A stretch of 64,000 nucleotides of DNA from Bordetella genomosp. 1 (GTDB lineage Bacteria; Pseudomonadota; Gammaproteobacteria; Burkholderiales; Burkholderiaceae_B), in the NCBI RefSeq assembly GCF_002261335.1, contig NZ_NEVL01000006.1:124001-188000 (forward strand). The letters run 5' to 3'. This document shows, piece after piece, positions 15,299 through 24,293 of the stretch. How positions within the stretch are numbered: position 1 is the stretch's first letter; every line of letters begins with the position of its first letter. Under the pieces are notes generated by a model. That model saw nothing but the letters and a program-made list of their open reading frames with translations, made no database searches and was not told the DNA's origin. The position numbers were made by a program, and so were the translations under genes.

Positions 15299-16572
15299 CA
15301 CTGCTTTCCGTCTCGTTCATGGCGCTGCTGGTGATCGGCGTGCCGGTGGCGTTCTCGATCGGCCTGGCCTCGATCACGGCCATCTGGTACGAAGACCTGC
15401 CCATCGCGGTGGCGTTCCAGCAGATGACCTCGGGCATGAACGCGTTCTCGTTCCTGGCCATCCCGTTCTTCATCTTCACCGGCGAGCTGATGCTGTACGG
15501 CGGCATCGCCGACCGCATCGTGGCCTTCGCCAAGTCGCTGGTGGGCCACGTGCGCGGCGGCCTGGGCATGTCGAACGTGGTGGCCTGCACGCTGTTCGGC
15601 GGGGTCTCGGGCTCGCCGGTGGCCGACGTCTCGGCCATGGGCTCGGTCATGATCCCGATGATGAAGCGCGAGGGCTACTCCGCCGACTACGCGGTGAACG
15701 TGACGACCCACGCGGCGCTGGTGGGCGCGCTGATGCCGACCAGCCACAACATCATCATCTACACGCTGGCGGCGGGCGGCAAGGTGTCGATCGCGGCGCT
15801 GATCGCGGCCGGCGTGGTCCCCGCCATCATCCTCACGCTGTGCAATCTCGCGGCCGCCTACCTGGTGGCTCGCAGGCGCGGCTACCCGGCCGGCACCTTT
15901 CCCGGCTGGGCCATCGTGCTGCGCTCGATGGTGGCCGCGGCGCCGGGCCTGTTCGTCATCGTGCTGATCCTGGCGGGCATCCTGAGCGGCGTGTTCACCG
16001 CCACCGAGTCGGCGGCCGTGGCGGTGCTGTATGCGCTCGCGCTCACGGTGTTCGTCTACCGCTCCCTCGCCTGGGATCAGTTCACGCGCGCCGCGGCCAA
16101 GGCGGTCAAGACCACCGGAGTGGTGCTGCTGCTGATCGGCATCTCCGCCACCTTCGGCTACCTGATCGGCCTCTACGGGGTGGCCGAGAAGACGGGCGAG
16201 CTGATGGCCAGCGTGTCGACCAGCCCGTGGGCGATCTTCCTGATGGTGAACATCGCGCTGTTCCTGCTGGGCACGTTCCTGGACATGGCGGCGACGATCC
16301 TGATCTGCACGCCGATCTTCCTGCCGATCTGCATGCAGTACGGCATGAGCCCGGTGCAGTTCGGCATGGTCATGCTGATCAACTGCGCACTGGGCCTGAA
16401 CACGCCGCCGGTCGGCACCACCCAGTTCGTGGGCTGCGCCATCGGCGGCGTGTCGGTGGGCACGGTCATGCGCACCATCTGGCCGTTCTATGGCGCGCTG
16501 ATCGCGGCGCTGGCGCTCGTGACCTACGTGCCGGCGTTCTCGATGTGGCTGCCGGGCGTGCTGCTGAACTGA
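15289..16572 (+). CDS. TRAP transporter large membrane subunit (DctM type)
   Basis: This is a 427-residue ion-coupled permease of about 12 helices. Family motifs include GVSGSPVADVSAMGSVMIPM (conserved loop after the fourth helix), GALMPTSHNIIIY and the C-terminal LGLNTPPVGTTQF. It overlaps dctQ by 10 bases and ends the uronate operon. It is convergent with the sensor kinase gene, leaving only 22 bases between stops, and no T-tailed terminator is visible there. Confidence 0.94.
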   Translation: MALTLLSVSFMALLVIGVPVAFSIGLASITAIWYEDLPIAVAFQQMTSGMNAFSFLAIPFFIFTGELMLYGGIADRIVAFAKSLVGHVRGGLGMSNVVACTLFGGVSGSPVADVSAMGSVMIPMMKREGYSADYAVNVTTHAALVGALMPTSHNIIIYTLAAGGKVSIAALIAAGVVPAIILTLCNLAAAYLVARRRGYPAGTFPGWAIVLRSMVAAAPGLFVIVLILAGILSGVFTATESAAVAVLYALALTVFVYRSLAWDQFTRAAAKAVKTTGVVLLLIGISATFGYLIGLYGVAEKTGELMASVSTSPWAIFLMVNIALFLLGTFLDMAATILICTPIFLPICMQYGMSPVQFGMVMLINCALGLNTPPVGTTQFVGCAIGGVSVGTVMRTIWPFYGALIAALALVTYVPAFSMWLPGVLLN

Positions 16573-16594
16573 ACCGGCGCGCGGCGCTGACGGA

Positions 16595-17944
16595 TCAGGC
16601 GGCAGACGGCGGCGGCGCGGGCGCGTCGGTGCCGTCCAGGCGCAGCACGAAGCGCGTGCCGCGATCCTCGGCCTCGCGCGACGAAAACACCTGCAGCGTC
16701 CAGCCCTGCATGTCGCACACGCGCTTGGCGATCGCCAGGCCCAGGCCGCCGGGCAGCTCGCCCGCACCGGCCTCGCCGGAGTCGCGCAGGCGGCCGCTGT
16801 AGTAGCGCTGGAACACGAACGGCAACTCTTCGGGCGCGATGCCCCGGCCGTTGTCGGCCAGCACCAGCGCGCCCTCGATGTCGAGCGAGGCCACCAGCTC
16901 GGCCGGGGCCGCGTGCTCGATCGCGTTGCGCACGAGGTTGCGCAGCACGGTCAGCAGCGCGTAGCGATCGAGATTGCGTTCGATGTCGTCGGGAATGGCG
17001 TTGACGAAGCGCAGCCCGGCCTGCTCGGCATTGACGGCAAAGCCCTGCCAGGCGTCGCGCATGCATTGCGCCAGGTCCACCGGCTCGGGCGGGCGCGGCT
17101 GGTCGCGCGCCAGCGCACGCGCGCTCTCGAGCGAGCTGGACACGCTGTCGACGTTGTCGACGATGCGTTGCAGGCGTGTGCGCACCGGCGCGGCCAGGCC
17201 CGGGTCGAGCAGCATCATCTCGCTGTCGGAACGGATGCCGGCCAGCGGCGTACGGATCTCGTGGCTCAGATTGGCGGCGAACTCGCGCTCGCGCGCGATC
17301 GAGCGGTCGACCTGGTTCTGGACCCGGTTGAAGGCCTCGATCAGCCGCCCGGCCTCGTCGTCGCGCTGCACCGCGAGGTCGGCCGCGCCGGGCGCCCAGT
17401 TCGACAGCCGCTGCGTCAGGTCCACCAGCGGCCCCACCGCGACGGCCGCGATGCGGCGCGACAGGCCGTAGGCAAGCACCACGCAGATCGCGCCGATGCC
17501 GAGCACGAACAGGCCGAAGTTCTGCACCCGCTCCTCGTTGTCGGTGGCGTCGTAGAGGAGGTAGACGCGGCCGCGATGCCGGCCGGCATCGGCCACCATC
17601 ACGTGCCAGGTCTCGGCGCCGGGCTCGATCATGGTGAGCCCGTTGTCGAGCCCGCGCAGCGGCAGCGGCAGCATGTTGTCGGGCTGGCCCGGGCCGATCA
17701 GCCAGGCCCGCATCGAGCCGCCCAGTTCGCGCGGGCCCTGGCCGCCATCGGCCATGAAGCGCTCGCCGGTGGCCAGGTGCTGGATCAGGCGCTCGGTTTC
17801 GGTGGTGAGGATGTCGTTGACCAGATCGTCTTCCATCTGGTCGAAGGTCAGGTACGACAGCAGCGCCAGCACCGTCACGAACACCGTGACCGTGCCGGTC
17901 AGCGCCCAGACGACGCGCTGCGTCAATGCGCCGGGTCGGCTCAT
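16595..17944 (-). CDS. Sensor histidine kinase
   Basis: This is a 449-residue membrane kinase: TM1 at about 11-33, a periplasmic sensor of about 110 residues, TM2 at about 143-165, then HAMP (166-220). DHp carries phospho-acceptor His228 (NLSHEIRTPL) and the ATPase has boxes NLVRNAIEH, DNGRGI and GGLGLAIAK. The architecture resembles QseC/PhoQ-like sensors, but the ligand cannot be read from sequence. It is encoded 9 bases after its OmpR-type response regulator. The pair is convergent with the TRAP operon, so a link to uronate uptake is not implied. Confidence 0.92.
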   Translation of the reverse strand: MSRPGALTQRVVWALTGTVTVFVTVLALLSYLTFDQMEDDLVNDILTTETERLIQHLATGERFMADGGQGPRELGGSMRAWLIGPGQPDNMLPLPLRGLDNGLTMIEPGAETWHVMVADAGRHRGRVYLLYDATDNEERVQNFGLFVLGIGAICVVLAYGLSRRIAAVAVGPLVDLTQRLSNWAPGAADLAVQRDDEAGRLIEAFNRVQNQVDRSIAREREFAANLSHEIRTPLAGIRSDSEMMLLDPGLAAPVRTRLQRIVDNVDSVSSSLESARALARDQPRPPEPVDLAQCMRDAWQGFAVNAEQAGLRFVNAIPDDIERNLDRYALLTVLRNLVRNAIEHAAPAELVASLDIEGALVLADNGRGIAPEELPFVFQRYYSGRLRDSGEAGAGELPGGLGLAIAKRVCDMQGWTLQVFSSREAEDRGTRFVLRLDGTDAPAPPPSAA

Positions 17945-17953
17945 GGCGCTCCC

Positions 17954-18658
17954 TCAGCCCTTGGGCGCCGTGATGCGCCAGCCCGTGCCGTGCACGGTCT
18001 CGATGCCGTCGAAGCCCGCATCCGACAGCGCGCGGCGCAGCAGGTGCATCTGGCTGCGCAGGGCATCGGAGGCCGGCGGCTCGTCGCCCCACAGCACCGA
18101 TTCGAGCGCCTCGCGCGGCACCACGCGGCCGGGGTCGCGCAGCAGCGTCTCGAGGATCAGGGTGGACTTGCGCGCCAGGTGCACCACCTGGCCGGCCACC
18201 TGCACCTCGCGCGTGCGGGTGTCGAGCGTGAGCGCGCCGCAGCCCAGCACCGCATCGACGACCGCGCCGCGCGCACGCTGGATCAGGGCCAGCAGCCGCG
18301 CGTGCACCTCGGCCAGCGCGAACGGCTTGGTGAGGTAGTCGTCCGCGCCGTGCGCGAAACCGGCCAGCTTGTCTTCGAGTCCGTCGCGCGCGGTCAGCAC
18401 CAGCACCGGCAGCGGCAGGCGCCGCTCGATGCGCATGGCGTGCAGCACGGCATGGCCGTCCAGGCCCGGCAGGCCGATGTCGAGCACCACCGCGTCGAAG
18501 CCATGCTCGTCGAGCAGGGCGAGCGCGGACTTGCCGTCATAGGCGGCGTCCGGCACGAAGCCCTTGCCCAGCAGGTATTCGTAGAGATTGCCCGCGATGG
18601 TGAGATCGTCTTCGACGATCAGCACGCGGTAATTCTTGCCGGCAGGCAGTTCCACCAT
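17954..18658 (-). CDS. OmpR-family response regulator
   Basis: This is a 234-residue regulator. The receiver domain (8-125) has phospho-acceptor Asp60 (VVLDIGLPG), the acidic pair Glu16-Asp17-Asp18 (VEDD), Thr in LTARD and Lys in TKPF. The C-terminal winged helix (about 135-230; SDALRSQMHLLRRAL) is of the OmpR/PhoB type. It starts 31 bases after the FAD oxidase stop and lies directly ahead of the kinase, suggesting regulator-kinase co-transcription, perhaps with read-through from the oxidase gene. Its targets are unknown, and the 11-bp repeats at 9799 are the kind of site this class binds. Confidence 0.92.
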   Translation of the reverse strand: MVELPAGKNYRVLIVEDDLTIAGNLYEYLLGKGFVPDAAYDGKSALALLDEHGFDAVVLDIGLPGLDGHAVLHAMRIERRLPLPVLVLTARDGLEDKLAGFAHGADDYLTKPFALAEVHARLLALIQRARGAVVDAVLGCGALTLDTRTREVQVAGQVVHLARKSTLILETLLRDPGRVVPREALESVLWGDEPPASDALRSQMHLLRRALSDAGFDGIETVHGTGWRITAPKG

Positions 18659-18689
18659 GGCTCGCTCCAGAGGCTGTGGCCGCCGGCGC

Positions 18690-20105
18690 TCAGGCCTGCA
18701 GCACCTTGCCGGGGTTCATCAGCCCCTGCGGATCGAGCGCGCGCTTGATCCGCTTCATGAGGCCGAGTTCGAGTTCGCTCTTGTAGCGCGGCAGCTCGTC
18801 GCGCTTGAGCTGTCCCACGCCGTGCTCGGCGCTGATCGAGCCCGAGAAATCCAGCACGCTGCGATGGACCACGTCGTAGACCTGCGGCTGCATGGCCAGC
18901 AGGTCGGCCTCGGTCTGGCCGGGCGCGCGCGCCACGTTGTAGTGCAGGTTGCCGTCGCCCAGGTGGCCGAAGATCACGTTTCGCACGCCCGGGAAGCGCG
19001 CCTGCAGCAGCGCGTTGGTGGTGTGCACGAACTGCGCGATCGACGAGATCGGAATCGAGACGTCGTGCTTGACCGCCTTGCCCAGCTCGGCCTCGGCCAG
19101 CGGAATGCTTTCGCGCAGATGCCAGATCGCCTGGCTCTGCGCCAGGTTGGCGGCGATGGCGGCATCGGTCACGAGGCCGTCCTCGATGGCGGCGCCCAGC
19201 ACCGCCTCGAAGCGTTCGCGCGCATGGGCCTCGCTTTCGCTGTCGGACAGCTCGAGCAGGGCGAACCAGGGCGAACGCAGGCTCTCGCCCTCGAACGGCA
19301 GCCGTTGCTGCGGGAACAGCTTCACCACGGCCTGCAGGCAATCGCCGGCCATCAGCTCGAAGCCGGTGAGCGAAGCGCCGAAGCCGGCACGCGCGCGCGA
19401 CAGCACCTCGACGGCGGCATCGATCGAGTCGAGCGTGAGCAGCGCCGTGCACGACGCGACCGGCAGCGGGTACAGCTTGAGCGTGGCGGCCGTGATGATG
19501 CCCAGCGTGCCTTCGCTGCCGACGTACAGATCGCGCAGGTCGTAGCCGGTGTTGTCCTTGCGCAGCCCGCGCAGGCCATGCCAGATCTCGCCGTCGGCCG
19601 TCACCACTTCGAGGCCGAGCACGAGTTCGCGCGCGTTGCCGTAGCGCAGCACCTGGGTGCCGCCCGCGTTGGTGGCGAGGTTGCCGCCGATGGTGCAGCT
19701 GCCCTCGGCCGCCAGGCTGAGCGGGAACAGGCGGCCGGCCTGCTCGGCCGCGTCCTGCACGGCCTGCAGCACGCAGCCCGCTTCCACGGTCATGGTGTCG
19801 TTGTCGGTGTCGATGGCGCGCACGCGGTTCAGGCGCGCGGTGCTGATGACCACGGCGGCGCCGCTGTCGTCGGGCGTCGCGCCGCCGCACAGGCCGGTAT
19901 TGCCGCCCTGCGGCACGATGGGCGCGCCATGCGCGAGGCAGGCGCGCACCACGGCCGCGACCTCTTCGGGGGAACCCGGCCGCACCACTGCCTGCGCGCG
20001 GCCGCGATAGCGGCGGCGCCAGTCTTCGAGATAGGGCTCGGCATCGGCGCCGGTCAGTACATGGGCGGGGCCCAGCAGGGACTGCAGATCGGTAAGCAAC
20101 GACAT
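18690..20105 (-). CDS. FAD-linked 2-hydroxyacid dehydrogenase (GlcD / D-2-hydroxyglutarate type)
   Basis: This is a 471-residue flavoenzyme with a PCMH-type FAD domain (about 35-220; PIVPQGGNTGLCGGAT and AAEGSCTIGGNLATNAGGT) and a C-terminal FAD-oxidase domain carrying GHLGDGNLHYN and ISAEHGVGQLKR, which hold the metal and substrate residues. Length and motifs fit bacterial D-2-hydroxyglutarate or D-lactate dehydrogenases that feed electrons to quinone or ETF. The ATG at 20105 is chosen because the extended upstream frame has shadow-like composition. The exact substrate is open. Confidence 0.88.
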   Translation of the reverse strand: MSLLTDLQSLLGPAHVLTGADAEPYLEDWRRRYRGRAQAVVRPGSPEEVAAVVRACLAHGAPIVPQGGNTGLCGGATPDDSGAAVVISTARLNRVRAIDTDNDTMTVEAGCVLQAVQDAAEQAGRLFPLSLAAEGSCTIGGNLATNAGGTQVLRYGNARELVLGLEVVTADGEIWHGLRGLRKDNTGYDLRDLYVGSEGTLGIITAATLKLYPLPVASCTALLTLDSIDAAVEVLSRARAGFGASLTGFELMAGDCLQAVVKLFPQQRLPFEGESLRSPWFALLELSDSESEAHARERFEAVLGAAIEDGLVTDAAIAANLAQSQAIWHLRESIPLAEAELGKAVKHDVSIPISSIAQFVHTTNALLQARFPGVRNVIFGHLGDGNLHYNVARAPGQTEADLLAMQPQVYDVVHRSVLDFSGSISAEHGVGQLKRDELPRYKSELELGLMKRIKRALDPQGLMNPGKVLQA

Positions 20106-20253
20106 CGTGATCAGCTCGCACGGGGCCGCCGGCGCGAGCCGGACGGCGCAGGTCCAGGAATGCGGCCTATTGTAGTGTGCGGCCGCCCGGCGCTGGCGGG
20201 AAATGCCGCCCCGCGGCGGGCGCGGGACCCAACGCGAATCGGACCTGCGCGCC

Positions 20254-20913
20254 CTAGCTGGCGGCGCGGTGATCGCTCCAGTCGGTGATGCGGTCGAGGC
20301 GCGAGCCAGTGAGGCCCGAGCAGAAGGCCGGCGACGCGATGCGGTTGAGCAGGAAGGCGCGGTCGGGCATGGCGAGGCCGGGCATGTCGCCGATGGCCTG
20401 ATAGGCGCGCCGCAGCGCATCGCCCCGGGTCACGCCATAGACCACCAGATGCGCGCCGGAGCGGCCGGACGCGACGCAGGCGCCGATGCGCACGTCGAGC
20501 GTGTGCGGGGCCAACGGCTCCAGCATGCAGGCCGGCGCGTCGGTGTGCTGCTCGACGCAGGCATCGAGCAGCCGGAACATGCCGGTGGCGTCGTCGAGCG
20601 AAAACGAGACGGTGCCCATGCCGCGCCATCGGCGATCGATGGCGATCTGGCGGGCGACGGCGCGCAGGGCCTGCTCGATGCCTTGCGCGAGCCGCGGCGC
20701 GGGACATTCGGCGATCAGGACGCGGGCTTCGCGCCAGACGCTGCGCTCCCAGGGACGGCCGGCCAGCACCTCTTGCTCGCCGGCGTGCACATGGAGATCG
20801 AGCCGGCGTTCGAGTCCGGCGGCCGGGCCGGAGTGGCCGCTGGAGCCGCCCGGCGGCAAGCGGCGGCGATTCGCGCCGCGCCCGCTTCCGACAAAGGACA
20901 CGTTGGCTCCCAT
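20254..20913 (-). CDS. Short biotin-carboxylase-like protein lacking the catalytic residues
   Basis: The product has 219 residues and starts at an ATG with GGAGGTG five bases upstream. By eye it follows the C-terminal half of biotin carboxylase. IAECPAPRL matches IEEAPAP, GMGTVSFSLDDATGMFRLLD matches the GTVEFL...FYFIE strand pair, and DRAFLLNRIASPAFCSG matches the tNraFLl...hpaFraG helix of the C-terminal domain. The active-site string EMNTRIQVEHP is replaced by DACVEQHTDAP, so the ATP/bicarbonate residues (E, N, R, Q, E) are gone. There is no ATP-grasp loop, so it cannot carboxylate biotin. A regulatory, binding or scaffold role is inference. Confidence 0.65.
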   Translation of the reverse strand: MGANVSFVGSGRGANRRRLPPGGSSGHSGPAAGLERRLDLHVHAGEQEVLAGRPWERSVWREARVLIAECPAPRLAQGIEQALRAVARQIAIDRRWRGMGTVSFSLDDATGMFRLLDACVEQHTDAPACMLEPLAPHTLDVRIGACVASGRSGAHLVVYGVTRGDALRRAYQAIGDMPGLAMPDRAFLLNRIASPAFCSGLTGSRLDRITDWSDHRAAS

Positions 20914-21314
20914 GGGCCACCTCCATTCAAATTCACCTCAAGCGTAGCACTTTCGGCGTGACACCCTTTTTCCATGCAAAAAGCGTGCCGGACAAAGCTG
21001 CGTGCGCAACCGTCCCGGATCGGAGCGGCCGCAGGTACGCGCGCAGGTGCGGCAGAAGGCGCCCCCTCAGCTGCGGCCGCAGCCCCGGCAGCAGCCGCGC
21101 CTGCACCGGATTGCGGCACACGGCGGGGCACGGCGCACCAAGTTGAACCGGGTTGCCGCCGCCCTGGCCCCGGACGGTGCGTCGCCGTATTTTCCGGGCG
21201 CGAGACTTGCGAATCGGGGATAATCTCGGCGATGTGCTGCCCGGGCAGCGCCCGCCGCGCTTTTTTTGTGCCGGCGCTGGCGCCGCTCGCCAGACTCATG
21301 AAAAGGAATCCCTC
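20914..21314. other. Divergent gap between the biotin-carboxylase-like gene and the phosphomutase gene
   Basis: About 400 bases hold no gene I can support. Several short frames on both strands are low-complexity Ala/Arg/Pro/Gln translations of G+C-rich DNA. A 14-bp palindrome GCTGCCCGGGCAGC lies at 21236-21249, and a T7 run follows at 21261-21267, but 11 bases separate the two, so it is not a clean terminator. GATAAT at 21219-21224 could be a -10 for the phosphomutase gene, without a good -35. Confidence 0.4.
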
Positions 21315-22703
21315 GTGTCCACCTCACCCTCCTTCCCGGCCTCGGTCTTCAAGGCCTACGACATCCGCGGCACCGTGCCCGACCTGATCGACGCGACGTT
21401 CGCGCGTGCGCTCGGCGGGGCGCTGGCCGCCCGCGCCCGCGCCGCCGGCATCGGCACGCTGGTGGTCGGCCGCGACGGACGCCTGAGCAGCGAATCGCTC
21501 TCGACCGCGCTCCAGGAAGGCATCCTGGAAGGCGGGGTCGACACGCTGGACATCGGCCAGGTGCCCACCCCGCTGGTCTACTACACGGCCTACACCGAGC
21601 AGACCGGCTCCGGCGTGGCGATCACCGGCAGCCACAATCCGCCCAAGTACAACGGCTTCAAGATGATGATGGGCGGCCGCGCCCTCTACGGCCAGGACGT
21701 GCTGGCGCTGCGCGATGCCATGCAGGCACCGGCGCCCGCCGCCGCCAGGCCGGGCACGCGCCGCACGCTCGACGTGGTGCCGGCCTATCTCGAACGCATC
21801 GTGTCCGACGTCAAGCTGGCGCGCCCGATGAAGATCGCGATCGACTGCGGCAACGGCGTCGCCGGCGCGATCGCCCCGCAGCTGTTCCGCGCGCTCGGCT
21901 GCGAGGTCACCGAGCTGTTCTGCGAGGTCGACGGCACCTTCCCCAATCATCACCCGGACCCGGCCGATCCGCACAACCTCGAAGACCTGATCCGCTGCCT
22001 GCGCGAGACCGATTGCGAGCTGGGCCTGGCCTTCGACGGCGACGGCGACCGCCTCGGCGTGGTCACCAAGTCGGGCGAGATCATCTGGCCCGACCGCCAG
22101 CTGATCCTGTTCGCGCGCGACGTGCTCACGCGCTGCCCGGGCGAGACCATCATCTATGACGTCAAGTGCAGCCGCCACGTGGGCCTGGCGATCGAAGCCG
22201 CCGGCGGCAAGCCGCTGATGTGGCAGACCGGCCATTCGCTGGTCAAGGCCAAGCTGGCCGAGACGGGTGCCCCGCTGGCCGGCGAGATGAGCGGCCACAT
22301 CTTCTTCAAGGAGCGCTGGTTCGGCTTCGACGACGGCCTCTACACCGGCGCGCGCCTGCTCGAGATCGTGTCGCGTCACGCCGATCCGTCGGCCCCGCTG
22401 GAGGCGCTGCCGCAGGCCGTCAGCACGCCCGAACTGAAGCTCGAAATGGAAGAAGGCGAACCGCACGCGCTGATCGCGCGCCTGCAGCGCGAAGGCCGTT
22501 TCGATGGCGCGACCAACCTCGTCACCATCGACGGCGTGCGCGCCGAATACCCGGATGGCTTCGGCCTGGCGCGCGCCTCCAACACCACGCCCGTGATCGT
22601 GCTGCGTTTCGAGGCCGAGAACGCCGAGGCGCTGGCCCGCATCCAGGCCGACTTCCGCCAGCAACTGCTCACGCTCGCGCCGCACGCCCGCCTGCCCTAC
22701 TGA
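21315..22703 (+). CDS. Phosphomannomutase/phosphoglucomutase
   Basis: This is a 462-residue alpha-D-phosphohexomutase of the AlgC/ManB type, interconverting hexose 1- and 6-phosphates for surface glycans. The phospho-serine is Ser106 in TGSHNPPKYNG, the metal loop Asp241/243/245 in FDGDGDRLG, and the sugar-binding loop GEMSGHIFF. The length equals Pseudomonas AlgC. GTG at 21315 is chosen, with AAGGAA seven bases upstream. pgi follows after 15 bases. Together they connect central sugar phosphates to the polysaccharide cluster that lies convergent next door. Confidence 0.92.
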   Translation: MSTSPSFPASVFKAYDIRGTVPDLIDATFARALGGALAARARAAGIGTLVVGRDGRLSSESLSTALQEGILEGGVDTLDIGQVPTPLVYYTAYTEQTGSGVAITGSHNPPKYNGFKMMMGGRALYGQDVLALRDAMQAPAPAAARPGTRRTLDVVPAYLERIVSDVKLARPMKIAIDCGNGVAGAIAPQLFRALGCEVTELFCEVDGTFPNHHPDPADPHNLEDLIRCLRETDCELGLAFDGDGDRLGVVTKSGEIIWPDRQLILFARDVLTRCPGETIIYDVKCSRHVGLAIEAAGGKPLMWQTGHSLVKAKLAETGAPLAGEMSGHIFFKERWFGFDDGLYTGARLLEIVSRHADPSAPLEALPQAVSTPELKLEMEEGEPHALIARLQREGRFDGATNLVTIDGVRAEYPDGFGLARASNTTPVIVLRFEAENAEALARIQADFRQQLLTLAPHARLPY

Positions 22704-22718
22704 TCCGATCGCAGCACG

Positions 22719-24293
22719 ATGAACGCACCGCTCACCATGGGACCCGCCTGGGCCGACTTCAAGAACGCTGTCGAGACCGCCCAGGTCCATGGCGAATCGT
22801 TGCGTGTAATCGAGGCCGCCGGCCTGCAGGTCGACCTCAGCGCCCAGCCGCAATCGGAAACCCTGGACCGCAGCGGCCTGGCCCTGCTCGAACAGCAGGG
22901 CTTCGCGCAGGCGCGCAGCGCCCTGTTCGATGGCGGCCTGGCCAACTGGACCGAGCGGCGCGCTGCCCTGCACACCGCCCTGCGCGCGGCCGAGCCGCCG
23001 CCCGCGGTGGCACGCGCCATCCTGGGCGAACGCGAGCGCCTGCGTGCCTTCGTGGCCCAGGCCGACGCGGCGCAGTCGTACCGTTACGTGCTGCACCTGG
23101 GCATCGGCGGCAGCGACTGGGGCCCGCGCATGGTCATCCGCGCGCTGCGCCATCGCGGCCTCAAGCGCGAGATCCATTTCGCCTCCAATGTCGACTCGCA
23201 TTCGGTGGCCGACGCCCTGACCCACCTGGATCCGCACCAGACCCTGGTGATCATCGCCTCCAAGTCGTTCACCACCACCGAGCCGCTGGCCAACGCCGAG
23301 GTCGCCATGAACTGGCTGCGCGCGGCCGGCGTGGCCGACCCCGTGCGTCAGGTCGTGGCGATCACCGCCAACACCGACGCCGCGCTCGATTTCGGCATCT
23401 CGCCGCAGCATGTGTTCCGCTTCTGGGACTGGGTGGGTGGACGCTATTCGCTGTGGTCCGCCATCGGCCTGCCGATCGCCCTCACCCTGGGCTGCGAGGC
23501 GTTCGACGCGCTGCTGGCCGGCGCCGCGGCGATGGACCAGCACTTCGCCCAGGCCGCGCCCGAGCACAACGCGCCCGTGCAGATGGCCCTCACCGGCCTG
23601 GCCAACCGCAGCGTGCGCGGCTTCGATTCGCTCGCCATCGCCCCCTACGATTCGCGCCTCGAGCATCTGGTGCCGTGGGCGCAGCAGCTCGAGATGGAGT
23701 CGCTGGGCAAGGTCGCAACGGCCGACGGCACCCCCGTCGGCGTGCCCACGGGCCCCGCCGTGTGGGGCATGCCGGGCACCGATTGCCAGCACACGTTCTT
23801 CCAGTGGCTGCACCAGGACAGCCTGGGCGCGCCGGTGGATTTCATCCTGAGCGCGCGCCCCGACCACGATTACGCCCAGCACCATCAGCTGCTGATCGCC
23901 AACTGCCTGGCGCAACGCGCCGCGCTGCTGCGCGGCAAGTCATACGACGAAGCGCTGCGCGAAACGCTGGCGACCGAATCCGATCCGCAGCGCGCCGAGC
24001 TGCTGGGACGCCACAAGGTGCACCCCGGCGGGCGCCCCTCGACGCTGATCGTGCTGCCCTGTCTCGACCCGCAATCGCTGGGCGCGCTGCTGGCGCTCTA
24101 CGAACACAAGGTGTTCACGCAGGGCGTGCTGTGGGGCATCAACCCGTTCGATCAATGGGGCGTGGAGTTCGGCAAATCGCTGGCGCGCAACATCCTGGGC
24201 GAGCTCAACAGCCCGCAGCGCGACGCGTCCGACCAGGATCCGTCGACCCAGCACTGGATCGCCCGGCTCGCGGGCGGCAGGCCGAGCTGCTAG
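22719..24293 (+). CDS. pgi: Glucose-6-phosphate isomerase
   Basis: This is a 524-residue cytosolic isomerase of glucose 6-phosphate and fructose 6-phosphate. Catalytic residues by comparison with the human enzyme are Glu327 (MESLGK), His358 (GTDCQH) and Lys486 (GVEFGKSLA), with the same 31-residue Glu-His spacing. SIS-domain motifs HLGIGGSDWGPRM and SKSFTTTEP bind phosphate. It is coupled to the phosphomutase gene. Its TAG stop overlaps the stop of the convergent glycosyltransferase gene on the tetranucleotide CTAG (24290-24293), so no terminator can lie between them. Confidence 0.96.
   Translation: MNAPLTMGPAWADFKNAVETAQVHGESLRVIEAAGLQVDLSAQPQSETLDRSGLALLEQQGFAQARSALFDGGLANWTERRAALHTALRAAEPPPAVARAILGERERLRAFVAQADAAQSYRYVLHLGIGGSDWGPRMVIRALRHRGLKREIHFASNVDSHSVADALTHLDPHQTLVIIASKSFTTTEPLANAEVAMNWLRAAGVADPVRQVVAITANTDAALDFGISPQHVFRFWDWVGGRYSLWSAIGLPIALTLGCEAFDALLAGAAAMDQHFAQAAPEHNAPVQMALTGLANRSVRGFDSLAIAPYDSRLEHLVPWAQQLEMESLGKVATADGTPVGVPTGPAVWGMPGTDCQHTFFQWLHQDSLGAPVDFILSARPDHDYAQHHQLLIANCLAQRAALLRGKSYDEALRETLATESDPQRAELLGRHKVHPGGRPSTLIVLPCLDPQSLGALLALYEHKVFTQGVLWGINPFDQWGVEFGKSLARNILGELNSPQRDASDQDPSTQHWIARLAGGRPSC

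Noticed and set aside
20933-21230. Short frames on both strands in the gap before the phosphomutase gene.
   Set aside because: All are Arg/Pro/Ala/Gln-rich translations typical of G+C-rich non-coding DNA, none has a ribosome-binding site, and they overlap one another.
22719-24293. Apparent change in Pgi: WGEPGTNGQH of other enzymes reads WGMPGTDCQH here, suggesting loss of the catalytic glutamate.
   Set aside because: The catalytic glutamate is the one in MESNGK, kept here as Glu327 in MESLGK with the correct 31-residue distance to His358. The GEPG glutamate is not the base.
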